Of a DNA stretch of 64,000 bases, positions 36,244 to 44,373 are shown one piece after another. The stretch comes from Nocardioides sp. L-11A (GTDB taxonomy: Bacteria; Actinomycetota; Actinomycetes; Propionibacteriales; Nocardioidaceae), in contig CP124680.1 of the NCBI GenBank assembly GCA_029961745.1, positions 2,666,001-2,730,000 of the forward strand. Direction: 5' to 3'. The translations under genes were made by a program, and so were the position numbers. The notes under the pieces are model-generated. The model searched no databases. It was not told where the DNA came from and saw nothing but the letters and a program-made list of their open reading frames with translations. The first letter of the stretch is position 1. Every line of letters begins with the position of its first letter.

Positions 36244-37194
36244 ATGGCGGAGGACTCGGGCACGCGGCGCCTGCCGTGGCTCCGCCGGCTCGGCCGGCTG
36301 GTGTGGCGCCTGGTCGTGACGACCGTGAGCTCGTGCCTGAGATACCGCGTGACCGGGCTGGCAGCCGAGGCCGCGTTCTTCGCGGTCGTGTCCGTGCCGC
36401 CGCTGATCTTCGCCCTGGCCGGCGGCGTCGGCTACGTCACCGAGCACTTCACCGCCGCCCAGGTGGAGGAGGTACGGCGGGCCGTGGTCGACCTGTTCTC
36501 GCGCTTCCTCACCGACACGGCGGTCAACAAGGTCATCAAGCCGACCATGGACGACGTCCTCAGGGGCGGCCGGTTCGACGTGATCTCGCTGGGCTTCGTG
36601 CTCGCGCTGTGGTCCGGCTCGCGGGCGCTCAACGTGTTCGTCGACACCATCACGATCATGCACGGGCTGGGCGGGCACCGCGGGATCGTGCGGACCCGCG
36701 CCCTGTCCTTCGTCCTGTACATCCTCGCGGTGATCTCGGGGGCGATCACGCTGCCGCTCGTGGTGGCGGGGCCGAAGCTGGTCCGCTCCTGGCTGCCGAA
36801 CCGCGCGGAGTTCCTGATGGGCTTCTACTGGCCGCTGATCGTCGTGATGTGCGTGTGCTTCCTGGCGACGCTGTACCACGTGTCGGTGCCGGTGCGGACC
36901 AACTGGAGCTTCAACCTTCCCGGCGCGGTCTTCTCGCTCGCCAGCTGGATCCTCGGGTCCTACCTGCTGCGCTGGGTGCTCACGGTGACCGCCGAGGACT
37001 CCCACTCGATCTACGGCCCGCTCGCGGCGCCGATCGCCATCTTGATCTGGCTCTACATCGCGGCACTCGCCGTCCTCATCGGCGCGGGGGTCAACGCCGC
37101 CTTCGACGAGGTGTTCCCGCAGGAGGCGACCCAGCGGGCGCGCCGCGAGCTGCTGGACCGCCTGCTGCGCCGCAACCCGGACCCGGTGGAGTAG
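36244..37194 (+). CDS. YihY/virulence factor BrkB family membrane protein
   Basis: A 316-residue membrane protein with six hydrophobic helices. Family landmarks are TGLAAEAAFFAVVSVPPLIFAL, LALWSGSRALNVFVDTI and SIYGPLAAPIAILIWLYIAA. The function of the family is unsettled; despite older labels it is not ribonuclease BN. TAGCGT at 36231-36236 ends 7 nt before the ATG, and there is no clear ribosome-binding site, so leaderless expression is likely. Confidence 0.9.
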   Translation: MAEDSGTRRLPWLRRLGRLVWRLVVTTVSSCLRYRVTGLAAEAAFFAVVSVPPLIFALAGGVGYVTEHFTAAQVEEVRRAVVDLFSRFLTDTAVNKVIKPTMDDVLRGGRFDVISLGFVLALWSGSRALNVFVDTITIMHGLGGHRGIVRTRALSFVLYILAVISGAITLPLVVAGPKLVRSWLPNRAEFLMGFYWPLIVVMCVCFLATLYHVSVPVRTNWSFNLPGAVFSLASWILGSYLLRWVLTVTAEDSHSIYGPLAAPIAILIWLYIAALAVLIGAGVNAAFDEVFPQEATQRARRELLDRLLRRNPDPVE

Positions 37195-37204
37195 GTTCCC
37201 GGCC

Positions 37205-38323
37205 GTGGGCGTGCTGAGCGGAGGACCGGCGGAGACCCCCCTCACGGGGCAGATCGCGCTGCCCGAGCGGATCCGGTCGCCCTGGTGGCAGCTGGGCCGC
37301 CGTCTGCTCCTCGCGCTGGGGATCCTGGTCGGCACGGTGCTGCTCGTCTACCTCGACCGGCACGGCTACCGCGACGGCGGGGATGTGCCCACCGAGGCCA
37401 GCCCCAATGGCGAGATCACCCTGATCGACGCCATCTACTACACGACCGTCACGCTGAGTACGACCGGATACGGCGACGTGACTCCGGTCAGCGACGGCGC
37501 CCGCCTGGTCAACGCCTTCATCATCACCCCGGCCCGCATCGGGTTCCTCGTGCTGTTGATCGGCACCACCCTCGAGGTGCTCGCGCAGCGCGGTCGCGAG
37601 ATGTTCCGGATCACCCGCTGGAGGAAGAACATGGGACACCACGTCGTCGTCATCGGCTACGGGACCAAGGGTCGCAGCGCGGTCGAGACCCTCGTCAACA
37701 ACGGGCTGGACCGGGAGCACGTGGTGGTCGTCGACCCCAGTCCGGTCGCGCTGGCCGACGCGCATGCCGACCAGCTGGCCGTCGTCACCGGCGACGCGAC
37801 CCGGCGCGGCGTCCTGCAGCGGGCGGGTGTGGCCGAGGCCGACCAGGTGATCATCACCACCGGGCGCGACGACTCGAACGTGCTCGCCGCCCTCACCGTG
37901 CGCCAGCTCAACCCGGACGCGTGGATCGTCGCCGCGGTGAGCGAGCAGGAGAACGCGCCGCTGATGCGCCAGTCCGGTGCCGACTCGGTCATCACCTCCT
38001 CCGACGCCGTCGGCCGGCTCCTCGGGCTCTCCACCCTCTCGCCGACCCTGGGCTCGGTGATGGAGGATCTGCTGACCTATGGCGAGGGGCTCGAGGTCGC
38101 CGAGCGCGAGCTGCTCGTCAACGAGGTCGGCATGCCGCCCCAGTCGCTGCCCGACCAGGTGATCGCGGTGGTCCGCGACGAGAGGGTGTACCGCTACTTC
38201 GACCCGGTGGTGACCCTGCTCGCGCGCGGCGACCGGTTGGTCGTCGTACGGCCGGCGAAGGAACTGCCCTGGGCGCCGCGGCCCGGCACCCACAACGAGG
38301 ACTTCGCGGCCGACGAGGCCTGA
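37205..38323 (+). CDS. potassium channel with RCK (TrkA-N) domain
   Basis: A 372-residue two-helix K+ channel subunit. The pore helix and selectivity filter are TTVTLSTTGYGDVTPVSD (filter TTGYGD, about residues 86-91) between two transmembrane helices. A Rossmann RCK domain follows (VVVIGYGTKGRSAVETL binds a nucleotide), with VVVVDPSP and a C-terminal RCK-C-like region. Four subunits would assemble as a ligand-gated K+ channel. TAGGTT at 37192-37197, which contains the preceding TAG stop, lies 7 nt before the GTG. Confidence 0.92.
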   Translation: MGVLSGGPAETPLTGQIALPERIRSPWWQLGRRLLLALGILVGTVLLVYLDRHGYRDGGDVPTEASPNGEITLIDAIYYTTVTLSTTGYGDVTPVSDGARLVNAFIITPARIGFLVLLIGTTLEVLAQRGREMFRITRWRKNMGHHVVVIGYGTKGRSAVETLVNNGLDREHVVVVDPSPVALADAHADQLAVVTGDATRRGVLQRAGVAEADQVIITTGRDDSNVLAALTVRQLNPDAWIVAAVSEQENAPLMRQSGADSVITSSDAVGRLLGLSTLSPTLGSVMEDLLTYGEGLEVAERELLVNEVGMPPQSLPDQVIAVVRDERVYRYFDPVVTLLARGDRLVVVRPAKELPWAPRPGTHNEDFAADEA

Positions 38324-38458
38324 TCCGGGACCGTCGGCGGGACCAGTGGCCCGACGGGACTAGGCGGTACGCCGCCGACCGGGCAGATCTGTGCCCGTGC
38401 CGGGGTGATCCCGGCCGCGTCCCGCGACAGGGGCGTGCGCAACCGGCAGGGTGGTCCC

Positions 38459-38641
38459 ATGGGGAAGGACTTCGGACCGTGGGTGTGCCATGACTGGTGC
38501 CCCCGGTGCTCCCGGCTGACCGAGCAGACACGCTGGTACCGACGATCGCTGGGGGAGCCGCCCGAGCGGCACGAGCGGCACGAGCGCCGGGTGCGATGCA
38601 ACGAGTGCTCCGCGGACCTCGGCCGCGCGGTCGCCGGCTGA
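38459..38641 (+). CDS. small hypothetical zinc-ribbon-like protein
   Basis: A 60-residue open frame with VCHDWCPRCSRLT and VRCNECSADLG, two Cys pairs that could hold a zinc ion. The basic middle (HERHERHERR-like) may bind nucleic acid. AGGGTGG upstream of the ATG is a weak ribosome-binding site. No family is recognised, but codon use and the Cys pattern argue for a real gene. Confidence 0.6.
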   Translation: MGKDFGPWVCHDWCPRCSRLTEQTRWYRRSLGEPPERHERHERRVRCNECSADLGRAVAG

Positions 38642-38710
38642 GCTCCCCGGGTTGCCGGCGACGGAACGGGTACTGCGCGTGCGTAGTCCGTATCCGAGGA
38701 GGAGGCACCC

Positions 38711-39157
38711 ATGCACCGCAAGAGCACGGCCGAACAGCTGAGGGACGACCTGCGCGACCTCGTCGACGCCGTCGTGCCCGATGTCGAGTCCGCCGTCCAC
38801 ACGATCGCCGAACGGACGCCGCCCCTGGTGCGCGAGGGACGCGCCGTCGCGGTCGAGAAGGGCAGCCACGCGGCCGAGACCCTGTCACGACGCCTCTCCG
38901 ACATTCCCGGAGCCCTCCCGGGCTCCGTCGTCGACCGACTGCCCGACGCGGTGTCCGACCACCTGCCCCAGCCGCGGCGCCGGCGTCGCAAGGCGCTGCT
39001 GGTGCTGGGGGCCGTGGGCGTGGCCGTGGTCGTCGGCGCGGTGCTGGCCCGGCGTGCGCGGGGGAGCGACCTGTCGTCGTACCCCCGGGCGGTGCAGGAC
39101 GAGGCCGACCCGACCGACCCCCTCGTCGAGCCCCGCCTCGACGGCGATCGCGACTGA
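38711..39157 (+). CDS. hypothetical single-pass membrane protein
   Basis: A 148-residue protein with an amphipathic N-terminal half (SAVHTIAERTPPLVREGRA), one transmembrane helix (ALLVLGAVGVAVVVGAVLA, about residues 95-113) preceded by RRRRR and followed by RRARG, and an acidic C-terminal tail ending EPRLDGDRD. The strong AGGAGG ribosome-binding site supports the ATG. Function unknown; this shape is common in actinobacterial stress-related membrane proteins. Confidence 0.72.
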   Translation: MHRKSTAEQLRDDLRDLVDAVVPDVESAVHTIAERTPPLVREGRAVAVEKGSHAAETLSRRLSDIPGALPGSVVDRLPDAVSDHLPQPRRRRRKALLVLGAVGVAVVVGAVLARRARGSDLSSYPRAVQDEADPTDPLVEPRLDGDRD

Positions 39158-39180
39158 CCGAAGGGGTACCCTCGCCGCCG

Positions 39181-39210
39181 CATCCTATCGAACAGGTGTT
39201 CGATAGGATG
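39181..39210 (+). promoter_or_regulatory. extended LexA box overlapping a leaderless promoter
   Basis: TCGAACAGGTGTTCGA at 39188-39203 is a perfect LexA core, and the symmetry extends to 13-bp arms (CATCCTATCGAAC and its complement) around a 4-bp centre. TAGGAT at 39204-39209 lies in the right arm and ends 6 nt before the ATG of the next gene, so the operator covers the -10 element. Confidence 0.85.
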
Positions 39211-39215
39211 CGGCC

Positions 39216-39425
39216 ATGGCGGGGGTTCGGCACGTGTGGGTGAGGCTGGCTTTCGTGCCGGTCGAGCTGCCCGGGCTCCTGCTGGACTGGCGCTCCACCG
39301 CGCGTGGCTGGGAGGGCCTGGTCTCCTACGTCGACCGCGAGGGCCGTGCCGTGACCGAGTGGCTGGCAGCCACGGCGCTGCGTCCCGTGGGGCCCGGCCA
39401 GGGGTCTGATTCCGACGTCGGCTGA
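39216..39425 (+). CDS. SOS-regulated small protein
   Basis: A 69-residue protein with RHVWVRLAFVPVELPGLLLDW, WEGLVSYVDREG and TEWLAATALRPVG. The pattern of a short beta-rich domain with PGLLLDWR and WLAATALRP resembles, as far as I recall, small proteins encoded beside imuB/dnaE2 mutasome genes in other actinobacteria, but no such genes are here. Its expression should be strongly controlled by LexA through the 39181-39210 palindrome. There is no ribosome-binding site; the transcript would start at or near the ATG. The function is unknown. Confidence 0.75.
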   Translation: MAGVRHVWVRLAFVPVELPGLLLDWRSTARGWEGLVSYVDREGRAVTEWLAATALRPVGPGQGSDSDVG

Positions 39426-39968
39426 GACCGGGAAAAATCGTCGGGCGTCATCTCCCGTTTTCCCCACGCGCCCCTGCGACGGCCGTTACTCTCGGTCCCG
39501 GTTCCCCAACCACAGCGTGCCCGGCGAACCCCACACTCGCCGGGCGCGGGACGCCCTGTCCGGCATGCCGGACAGGGCGTTCTTGGTCTCCCGGCAAAGA
39601 CCGGGTAAAGCCTTCGCGAGTCCGCTGCGGGTGTCTCGGGTCGGACCTATGGTGGGGCCAGGACCAGGCGAGGACTCGGGATCGACCGGTTGCGACGATG
39701 AAGGGACTCTCGCGCATGGGCACCGTGCGACGACTGCTGCGACGGGCTGTTCCCTGCGTCCCCCGTTCCCCGGCGCACGACCGTTCCCTGTCGTGTGCCG
39801 GCCATGGTGAGGCGTCCCCACTCTGCCTGACCACGGGAGGGTGCTCTCCGGGAGACCGCTGAGCGCCTGTCGGACCCGGCAACTCCGGGTGTCCGCTCCG
39901 TCGCGGGAAGAGCGCGCCCGTGACGGAGTGGACGACGGCGGCTCGGCGCGCACGGCGATGATGGTCCC
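39426..39968. other. gene-free region with inverted repeats
   Basis: 543 bp without a credible gene. It holds an inverted repeat GGGAAAA (39430-39436) / TTTTCCC (39458-39464), a perfect 30-bp palindrome at 39551-39580, and a possible -10 element TATGGT at 39648-39653. Open frames here have no ribosome-binding site or family match. A small RNA or a promoter region for the YjbQ gene is possible. Confidence 0.5.
39551..39580. terminator. perfect 30-bp palindrome, probable bidirectional terminator
   Basis: The arm ACGCCCTGTCCGG pairs perfectly with its complement around CATG, giving a 13-bp stem. TTCTTGG follows on the plus strand. It lies 126 bp after the SOS small gene and may end that transcript; an operator role cannot be excluded. 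Confidence 0.6.
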
Positions 39969-40373
39969 GTGGACACCGAGACCCGCACCTACCGCACCGG
40001 CGACAGCGACGCCGTCCTCGACCTGACTCGCGACTGCGTCGCTTTCGCGGCCGGACGCGGCGACGGTCTGCTCCATGTCTTCGTTCCGCACGCGACCTGT
40101 GGCATCGCGATCCTCGAGACCGGTGCCGGCAGCGACGACGACCTGCTCGCGCTCCTGCGGACCGTGCTCCCTGCCGATGATCGCTGGCTGCACCGGCACG
40201 GCACCCGCGGGCACGGCCGCTCGCACGTCCTGCCGGCCCTGGTGCCGCCGTACGCGACGGTGCCGGTGCTCGCCGGCAGCCTGGCCCTCGGCACCTGGCA
40301 GAGCATCTGCCTGGTCGACCTGAACGTCGACAACCCCGAGCGTGAGGTGCGGTTCAGCTTCCTCGCGGGCTGA
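39969..40373 (+). CDS. YjbQ-family protein (UPF0047)
   Basis: A 134-residue single-domain protein with LLHVFVPHATCGIAILE, HRHGTRGHGRSHVLPAL and QSICLVDLNVDN, the family's conserved blocks; the histidines cluster as a putative metal or phosphate site. Members have been reported to have weak thiamine-phosphate synthase activity, and the true role is unclear. The GTG start is the only one that gives the family N-terminus. YccF follows after 19 bp. Confidence 0.9.
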   Translation: MDTETRTYRTGDSDAVLDLTRDCVAFAAGRGDGLLHVFVPHATCGIAILETGAGSDDDLLALLRTVLPADDRWLHRHGTRGHGRSHVLPALVPPYATVPVLAGSLALGTWQSICLVDLNVDNPEREVRFSFLAG

Positions 40374-40392
40374 GGGGCCCTACGCTCGCGCC

Positions 40393-40821
40393 ATGAAGGT
40401 GCTGCTGAACGTCATCTGGCTGGTGCTCTCCGGCTTCTGGCTGTTCCTGGGCTATCTGCTCGCGGGCGCGCTGTGGTGCATCACGATCATCGGCATCCCG
40501 TTCGGCCTCGCGTCGTTCCGGATCGGGTTCTACGCGCTGTGGCCGTTCGGGAGGACCGTCGTACGGCGGGAGAGCGCCGGCATCCCCAGTGGCATCGGGA
40601 ACATCCTGTGGTTGGTGCTGTCGGGGATCTGGCTGGCGATCGGCCATGCCGTCACCGGCGCGCTGCTCTGCATCACGGTGATCGGGATCCCTCTCGGGGT
40701 GGCCAACTTCAAGATGATCCCGGTCAGCCTGCTCCCGCTCGGGCGCGAGATCGTGCCCACCGACCAGGTCGACGCCGCACTCGCCGCCTACCGCTCCGGG
40801 CAGGCGGGCCCGCGCCTCTAG
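40393..40821 (+). CDS. YccF domain membrane protein
   Basis: A 142-residue protein with two tandem YccF repeats, each WLVLSGxWLxxGYxxxGALxCITIIGIPxGxA, and four hydrophobic segments in total. The second repeat starts near residue 74. The function is unknown. TACGCT at 40381-40386, 6 nt before the ATG, suggests leaderless transcription. Confidence 0.92.
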   Translation: MKVLLNVIWLVLSGFWLFLGYLLAGALWCITIIGIPFGLASFRIGFYALWPFGRTVVRRESAGIPSGIGNILWLVLSGIWLAIGHAVTGALLCITVIGIPLGVANFKMIPVSLLPLGREIVPTDQVDAALAAYRSGQAGPRL

Positions 40822-41391
40822 GGTGTCCGGTGTGGGGTGAGGTGGCGGGGGAGATCGCCGGCGCTCCGGGAGTTCCGGCCGTGACGCGGGAGAGACTGGC
40901 GCCGGCTCACCACCGCGCCGAAGTCCTCCCTCGGGGCAACATCGGCGTGGCGAGCCGCAAGCGGGTCTTGTCCGGCCGGGACCTCCCCCGAGGTGCTGGG
41001 GAGCAGCGGCCGATCCGCTTGGGTCGGGAACTGACCTGGGGAGCAGTCACCGACGCGGGGCGACCTGGACCCCACTCCGGGTCGCCCCTTCTCGACGGCG
41101 GGCCGTGAGGTCCCGCCGGAACGTTCCCTTTCGCCTTTCCCGGTCGGGTCCGGGCGCACCCGCGGACGGACCAGGCGACACGAGCGTCATGTCCGGCGGA
41201 TCGGCATCGTGGCCGATGTGACCGTCGCCGCCGTCGCCCCGGTCCCGGACCCGTCCGAGCTGAAGCTCACCGAGTCCCCGGAGCTGGTCGCGCCTGCGTT
41301 GCTCCTGAACCAGACACCCACGCCGAGCGCGGTCGGCCCGGCCCGGGAGCCAAGGATGGTGACCGGTCGATGGCGGGTCCCGGAAATCGAG
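40822..41391. other. gene-free region between yccF and the tRNA cluster
   Basis: About 570 bp without a convincing gene in either strand. A plus-strand hairpin at 41057-41088 (GGGGCGACC / GGTCGCCCC, then TTCT) looks like a terminator, and a weaker stem CGCCGA / TCGGCG lies near 40918-40949. The stretch could be a long 3' region of yccF or carry an unrecognised RNA. Confidence 0.45.
41057..41088 (+). terminator. hairpin terminator in the yccF-tRNA gap
   Basis: GGGGCGACC (41057-41065) pairs with GGTCGCCCC (41080-41088), a 9-bp GC stem with a 14-nt loop, followed by TTCT. It would end plus-strand transcripts entering from yccF. Confidence 0.6.
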
Positions 41392-41427
41392 ACAGCCCCC
41401 GATCTGCGTCCGCAGGTCAGGGGCTGT
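41392..41427 (-). terminator. terminator of the tRNA Gly-Cys-Val operon
   Basis: ACAGCCCC at 41392-41399 pairs with GGGGCTGT at 41420-41427, and GATCTGCG pairs inside with CGCAGGTC (one G-U pair), giving a long, nearly unbroken stem. On the minus strand it starts 12 nt after tRNA-Val. Confidence 0.8.
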
Positions 41428-41439
41428 TCGCTCTCTCTG

Positions 41440-41511
41440 TGGGCGATACTGGGTTTGAACCAGTGACCTCTTCCGTGTCAAGGAAGCGCGCTACCGCTGC
41501 GCCAATCGCCC
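41440..41511 (-). tRNA. tRNA-Val (anticodon GAC)
   Basis: A 72-nt gene counting the discriminator A. Acceptor GGGCGAT pairs with ATCGCCC, the D arm is GGCGCAGCGGTAGCGC, the anticodon stem CTTCC-TTGACAC-GGAAG carries GAC, and the T arm has GGTTCAAACCC. CCA is not encoded. It is the last tRNA of a minus-strand cluster. Confidence 0.96.
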
Positions 41512-41528
41512 TTGTGGAGTTGTGGTGG

Positions 41529-41599
41529 AGGTGGGTACGGGATTTGAACCCGTGTACACGGATTTGCAGTCCGTTGCCTCGCCTCTCGGCCAACCCACC
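41529..41599 (-). tRNA. tRNA-Cys (anticodon GCA)
   Basis: A 71-nt gene with acceptor GGTGGGT / ACCCACC, D arm GGCCGAGAGGC, anticodon loop ACTGCAAAT and T arm GGGTTCAAATCCC. The discriminator is U, as expected for tRNA-Cys. It lies 17 nt upstream of tRNA-Val in the transcript. Confidence 0.96.
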
Positions 41600-41649
41600 G
41601 CGATGGCCCTACACACTGGCCTGGTCAGGCAGTGGGTCTGACCACTCCG

Positions 41650-41722
41650 AGCGGACGACGAGGCTCGAACTCGCGACCTCAACCTTGGCAAGGTTGCGCT
41701 CTACCAACTGAGCTACGTCCGC
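41650..41722 (-). tRNA. tRNA-Gly (anticodon GCC)
   Basis: A 73-nt gene with acceptor GCGGACG / CGTCCGC, D arm GCTCAGTTGGTAGAGC, anticodon loop CTTGCCAAG and T arm GCGAGTTCGAGCCTCGT. The discriminator is U. It is the first tRNA in the cluster, 43 nt after the inferred transcription start. Confidence 0.96.
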
Positions 41723-41771
41723 TTTGCACCCTTTTGCTGGCCTTCCGACCCGCTCGGTGGTGCGGTTGAGA

Positions 41772-41800
41772 ACATTAGCCGATCCCGAGAACGGCGCCAA
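41772..41800 (-). promoter_or_regulatory. promoter of the tRNA cluster
   Basis: On the minus strand TTGGCG (41800-41795) and TAATGT (41777-41772) are separated by exactly 17 bp, the spacing of a housekeeping sigma promoter. The start would be about 43 nt before tRNA-Gly. Confidence 0.7.
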
Positions 41801-41846
41801 AACGGGGGTCCACTTTCGGCATGTCGGGGCCTCCTAGGCTGGCCCC

Positions 41847-42674
41847 ATGCGTGTGTGGATCAACGGCCAGGTCCTGTCCGACCCGACGGCTCCGGCGGTG
41901 CCGGTGACCGACCACGGACTGACCGTGGGGGACGCGGTGTTCGAGGCGGTCAAGGTGGTCGACGGGCAGCCCTTCGCGCTACGACGCCACCTCGACCGGC
42001 TGGCCCGCTCGGCGGGCGGTCTGGGCTTGGCCGGCCTCGACCTCGACGACGTACGACGGGGGGTCGCTGCCGTCCTCGACGGCGACCCGCTGCCGCTCGG
42101 CCGGTTGCGGATCACGGTCACGGGCGGCAACGCGCCGCTGGGCAGTGGGCGCGGAGAGGACCCGCTGACGGTGATCGTGGTGGCCGCGCCGATGCCGCCG
42201 GCTCCGGAGACGACGGCGGTGATCACGGTGCCGTGGCCGCGCAACGAACGGGGGGCGCTGGCCGGGCTGAAGACGACGTCGTACGCCGAGAACGTGGTCG
42301 CGCTGGCGGCGGCGCGCGAGAAGGGGGCGAGCGAGGCCGTCTTCGGCAACCTGGCGGGCAACCTGTGCGAGGGGACCGGGACCAACGTCTTCTACGTGGT
42401 GGACGGCGAGGTGCGGACGCCCACGTTGGCGAGCGGCTGCCTGGCCGGAGTGACCCGGGCGCTGGTGCTCGAGTGGTTCGGCGCGAAGGAGGTCGATGAG
42501 CCGACGGCCGTGGCCGCCGCTGCCGACGAGGTCTTCCTGGTGTCCACGACCCGCGACGTGCAGGGCGTGCACCGCTGGGACGACCGGGAACTGCCCGCGC
42601 CCGGTCCGGTCACGCAGCAGGCCGCGGCGGCCTGGCGCGAGCGCGAGGCGGAGCTGCTCGGCCTGGACCGCTGA
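41847..42674 (+). CDS. class IV aminotransferase / aminodeoxychorismate lyase-like
   Basis: A 275-residue fold-type IV PLP enzyme. The PLP Lys is in LAGLKTTSYAENV (about residue 144) and the phosphate-side Glu in NLCEGTGTNVF. DHGLTVGDAVFEAVKVVDG is the family's opening. The length and the GLKTTSYAEN form fit 4-amino-4-deoxychorismate lyase (PabC, folate pathway) better than branched-chain aminotransferases, but D-amino-acid transaminase cannot be excluded. TAGGCT 6 nt before the ATG suggests a leaderless transcript. It ends 3 bp from the convergent DUF1772 gene. Confidence 0.87.
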   Translation: MRVWINGQVLSDPTAPAVPVTDHGLTVGDAVFEAVKVVDGQPFALRRHLDRLARSAGGLGLAGLDLDDVRRGVAAVLDGDPLPLGRLRITVTGGNAPLGSGRGEDPLTVIVVAAPMPPAPETTAVITVPWPRNERGALAGLKTTSYAENVVALAAAREKGASEAVFGNLAGNLCEGTGTNVFYVVDGEVRTPTLASGCLAGVTRALVLEWFGAKEVDEPTAVAAAADEVFLVSTTRDVQGVHRWDDRELPAPGPVTQQAAAAWREREAELLGLDR

Positions 42675-42677
42675 GGC

Positions 42678-43163
42678 TCACCGACCGGCCAGCAGGGCCA
42701 CGCAGGTCGCGACGAACGCCGCCACGTCCAGCACCACGCGGACGTTGTTGGCGCGTACCCACCGCGCCTCCGCGAACTCCGCCCGCGCGGCGACGACGTC
42801 GATCGCCGCCGGATCGCCCGCGGCCTTGAGCCGGTCGTTGAGCGGCAGGTGCACGGCGACGGTGATCGCCACGACGACGAGGTGCAGGACGAGGGCCGCG
42901 AGCAGCCACGGGAGCGCGTCCTGCTCCGGCCCGGAGAGGCTCAGCGCCGCGCCGGCGGCGAGCAGCAGCGGGGCGCCGAAGAAGCTCCCGAGCAGGAAGA
43001 CCGGGTTGATGATCGCCCGGTCCATCGCCTGGAAGGCGCCGACGAAGGTCCGGTCGTCGGTACGCCGCAGCCCCGGCATGACGGTGTGCGCGTAGAGCAG
43101 GAACACGCCGGCGGACAGGCCGGTGCTCGCCGTGGCGAGGACGAGCAGGACGTCGCGGGTCAC
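42678..43163 (-). CDS. DUF1772-family membrane protein
   Basis: A 161-residue protein with four hydrophobic helices (VLLVLATASTGLSAGVFLLYA, LLAAGAALSL, LLAALVLHLVVVAITVAV, VVLDVAAFVATCVALLA) and the NDRLKAAGD, WVRANNVR motifs of DUF1772 (anthrone-oxygenase-like). The function in bacteria is unknown. The GTG start lies 12 bp after the GAF regulator's stop, so it is probably co-transcribed with that gene. Confidence 0.85.
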   Translation of the reverse strand: MTRDVLLVLATASTGLSAGVFLLYAHTVMPGLRRTDDRTFVGAFQAMDRAIINPVFLLGSFFGAPLLLAAGAALSLSGPEQDALPWLLAALVLHLVVVAITVAVHLPLNDRLKAAGDPAAIDVVAARAEFAEARWVRANNVRVVLDVAAFVATCVALLAGR

Positions 43164-43175
43164 CGGGTCATCGTG

Positions 43176-44354
43176 TCATCGCGCCCGAGGGTCGATGACG
43201 GTCAGCGCCACGCCGTCGCCGAGCCGGTAGGGGTTGGTGGCGAGCAGGGCGCCGAGCACGCGGCGCAGCCGGGAGATCTCGGCGCGCACGGTCACCTGCC
43301 GCCCGCCGTCGCCGTACAACGCGGTGCTGAGCCGGCCGGCGGACACGCCGCCCGGCCCGGCCGCCGCGATGGCCGTCAGCAGCTCGGCGTGCCGCGGCGT
43401 GAGCGCGACCCGCCAGGGCGCGTCGCCGCCGCGGACCTCGAGCGTTGCGGGCGACGTCGTGAGGTCCAGCACGGCCGTGAGCACCTGGGCCGACGACGGC
43501 GGCCGGATCAGCCAGCCGCCGCGCAGGCGCTCGGGCAGGCACAACCCGAGACCGGGGACGGCGAGCGCCCGGTCGGCCTGCGGAGCCGCCACCCGGTCGC
43601 GCACGGCGACGCCCTGGTGTGCGGCGACCCACCCGTGGTCGTCGACCACGAGAAGCGGTCCGTCGGCGCCGGACAGCAGTGGCTCCGCCGTACGTCGCAG
43701 CTGCTCGAGTCGCTCCTCGTGGTGGCGCCACAGGCGTGCCTCCGCGAGTCGGACCGACGCGGTGACCAGCGCCTCGATGGCCGGGTGCAGGGTGAGCGCG
43801 GGTCCGCTGACGTCGACGATCCCGAGCAGTGAGCCGTCGATGGGGTCGTGGATCGGGGAGGCCGTGCAGTACCAGGGCACCTGCGCGTTCTCGAAGTGCT
43901 CGGCCGAGAACAGCTGCACGGGCGCCGCCTCCGCGAGGGCGGTGCCGATGGCGTTGGTGCCGACCGCGCCCTCGGTCCACAGTGCGCCCTCGGCGAAGCC
44001 CAGGCCGTCGGCCTGGCGCTTCACCCGGGGCGAGCCGCTGCGCCAGAGCACGATCCCGTCGGCGTCGGTCACGACCACGAGGTAGTGCGAAGCGTCGGCG
44101 GCCGAGAGCAGCAGCTCGCGGATCTCGTCGATGACCAGTGCCAGGCGCGACGTACGCCGCCGCTCCTCGACGTCGGCCGGCGTCAGGGGGTCGCGGCCGT
44201 TGCGGCCGTCGGGGTCGATCCCGAGGCTGATCACGCGGCTCCACGAACGTGCGACGACGGCCCGCGGGCGCTCCGGCGGTGCGGCGCCGGAGAGCACCGC
44301 GTCGTGGATCCGGACCAGGTCGCGGGCCCGCATCGCGAGGTCGTGCGTGGCCAT
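43176..44354 (-). CDS. GAF-domain transcriptional regulator with C-terminal winged helix
   Basis: A 392-residue regulator similar in its front half to AcoR: a GAF sensor (about residues 70-210; LWTEGAVGTNAIGTALAEAAPVQ and HFENAQVPWYCTASPIHDP are AcoR-type) but with no AAA+ sigma-54 module. The C-terminus has a winged-helix pattern (LTPRHAELLTAIAAAG, VTVRAEISRLRRVLGA). This is the actinobacterial version that works with ordinary sigma factors. It is divergent from the flavin monooxygenase gene and is its likely regulator. The ATG at 44354 is followed at once by conserved residues. Confidence 0.85.
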   Translation of the reverse strand: MATHDLAMRARDLVRIHDAVLSGAAPPERPRAVVARSWSRVISLGIDPDGRNGRDPLTPADVEERRRTSRLALVIDEIRELLLSAADASHYLVVVTDADGIVLWRSGSPRVKRQADGLGFAEGALWTEGAVGTNAIGTALAEAAPVQLFSAEHFENAQVPWYCTASPIHDPIDGSLLGIVDVSGPALTLHPAIEALVTASVRLAEARLWRHHEERLEQLRRTAEPLLSGADGPLLVVDDHGWVAAHQGVAVRDRVAAPQADRALAVPGLGLCLPERLRGGWLIRPPSSAQVLTAVLDLTTSPATLEVRGGDAPWRVALTPRHAELLTAIAAAGPGGVSAGRLSTALYGDGGRQVTVRAEISRLRRVLGALLATNPYRLGDGVALTVIDPRAR

Positions 44355-44373
44355 GGCACCACCGTAGGCACTG

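Noticed and set aside
39698..39862. 55-codon open frame in the gene-free region
   Set aside because: No ribosome-binding site, irregular composition and no recognised family.
40886..40923. GCGGGAGAGAC and GCGCCGAAG resemble glycine-riboswitch core pieces
   Set aside because: The following conserved core and the closing stem are missing, and no glycine-related gene lies downstream.
41209..41466. 85-residue open frame upstream of the tRNA cluster
   Set aside because: It runs through the tRNA terminator hairpin and into tRNA-Val.
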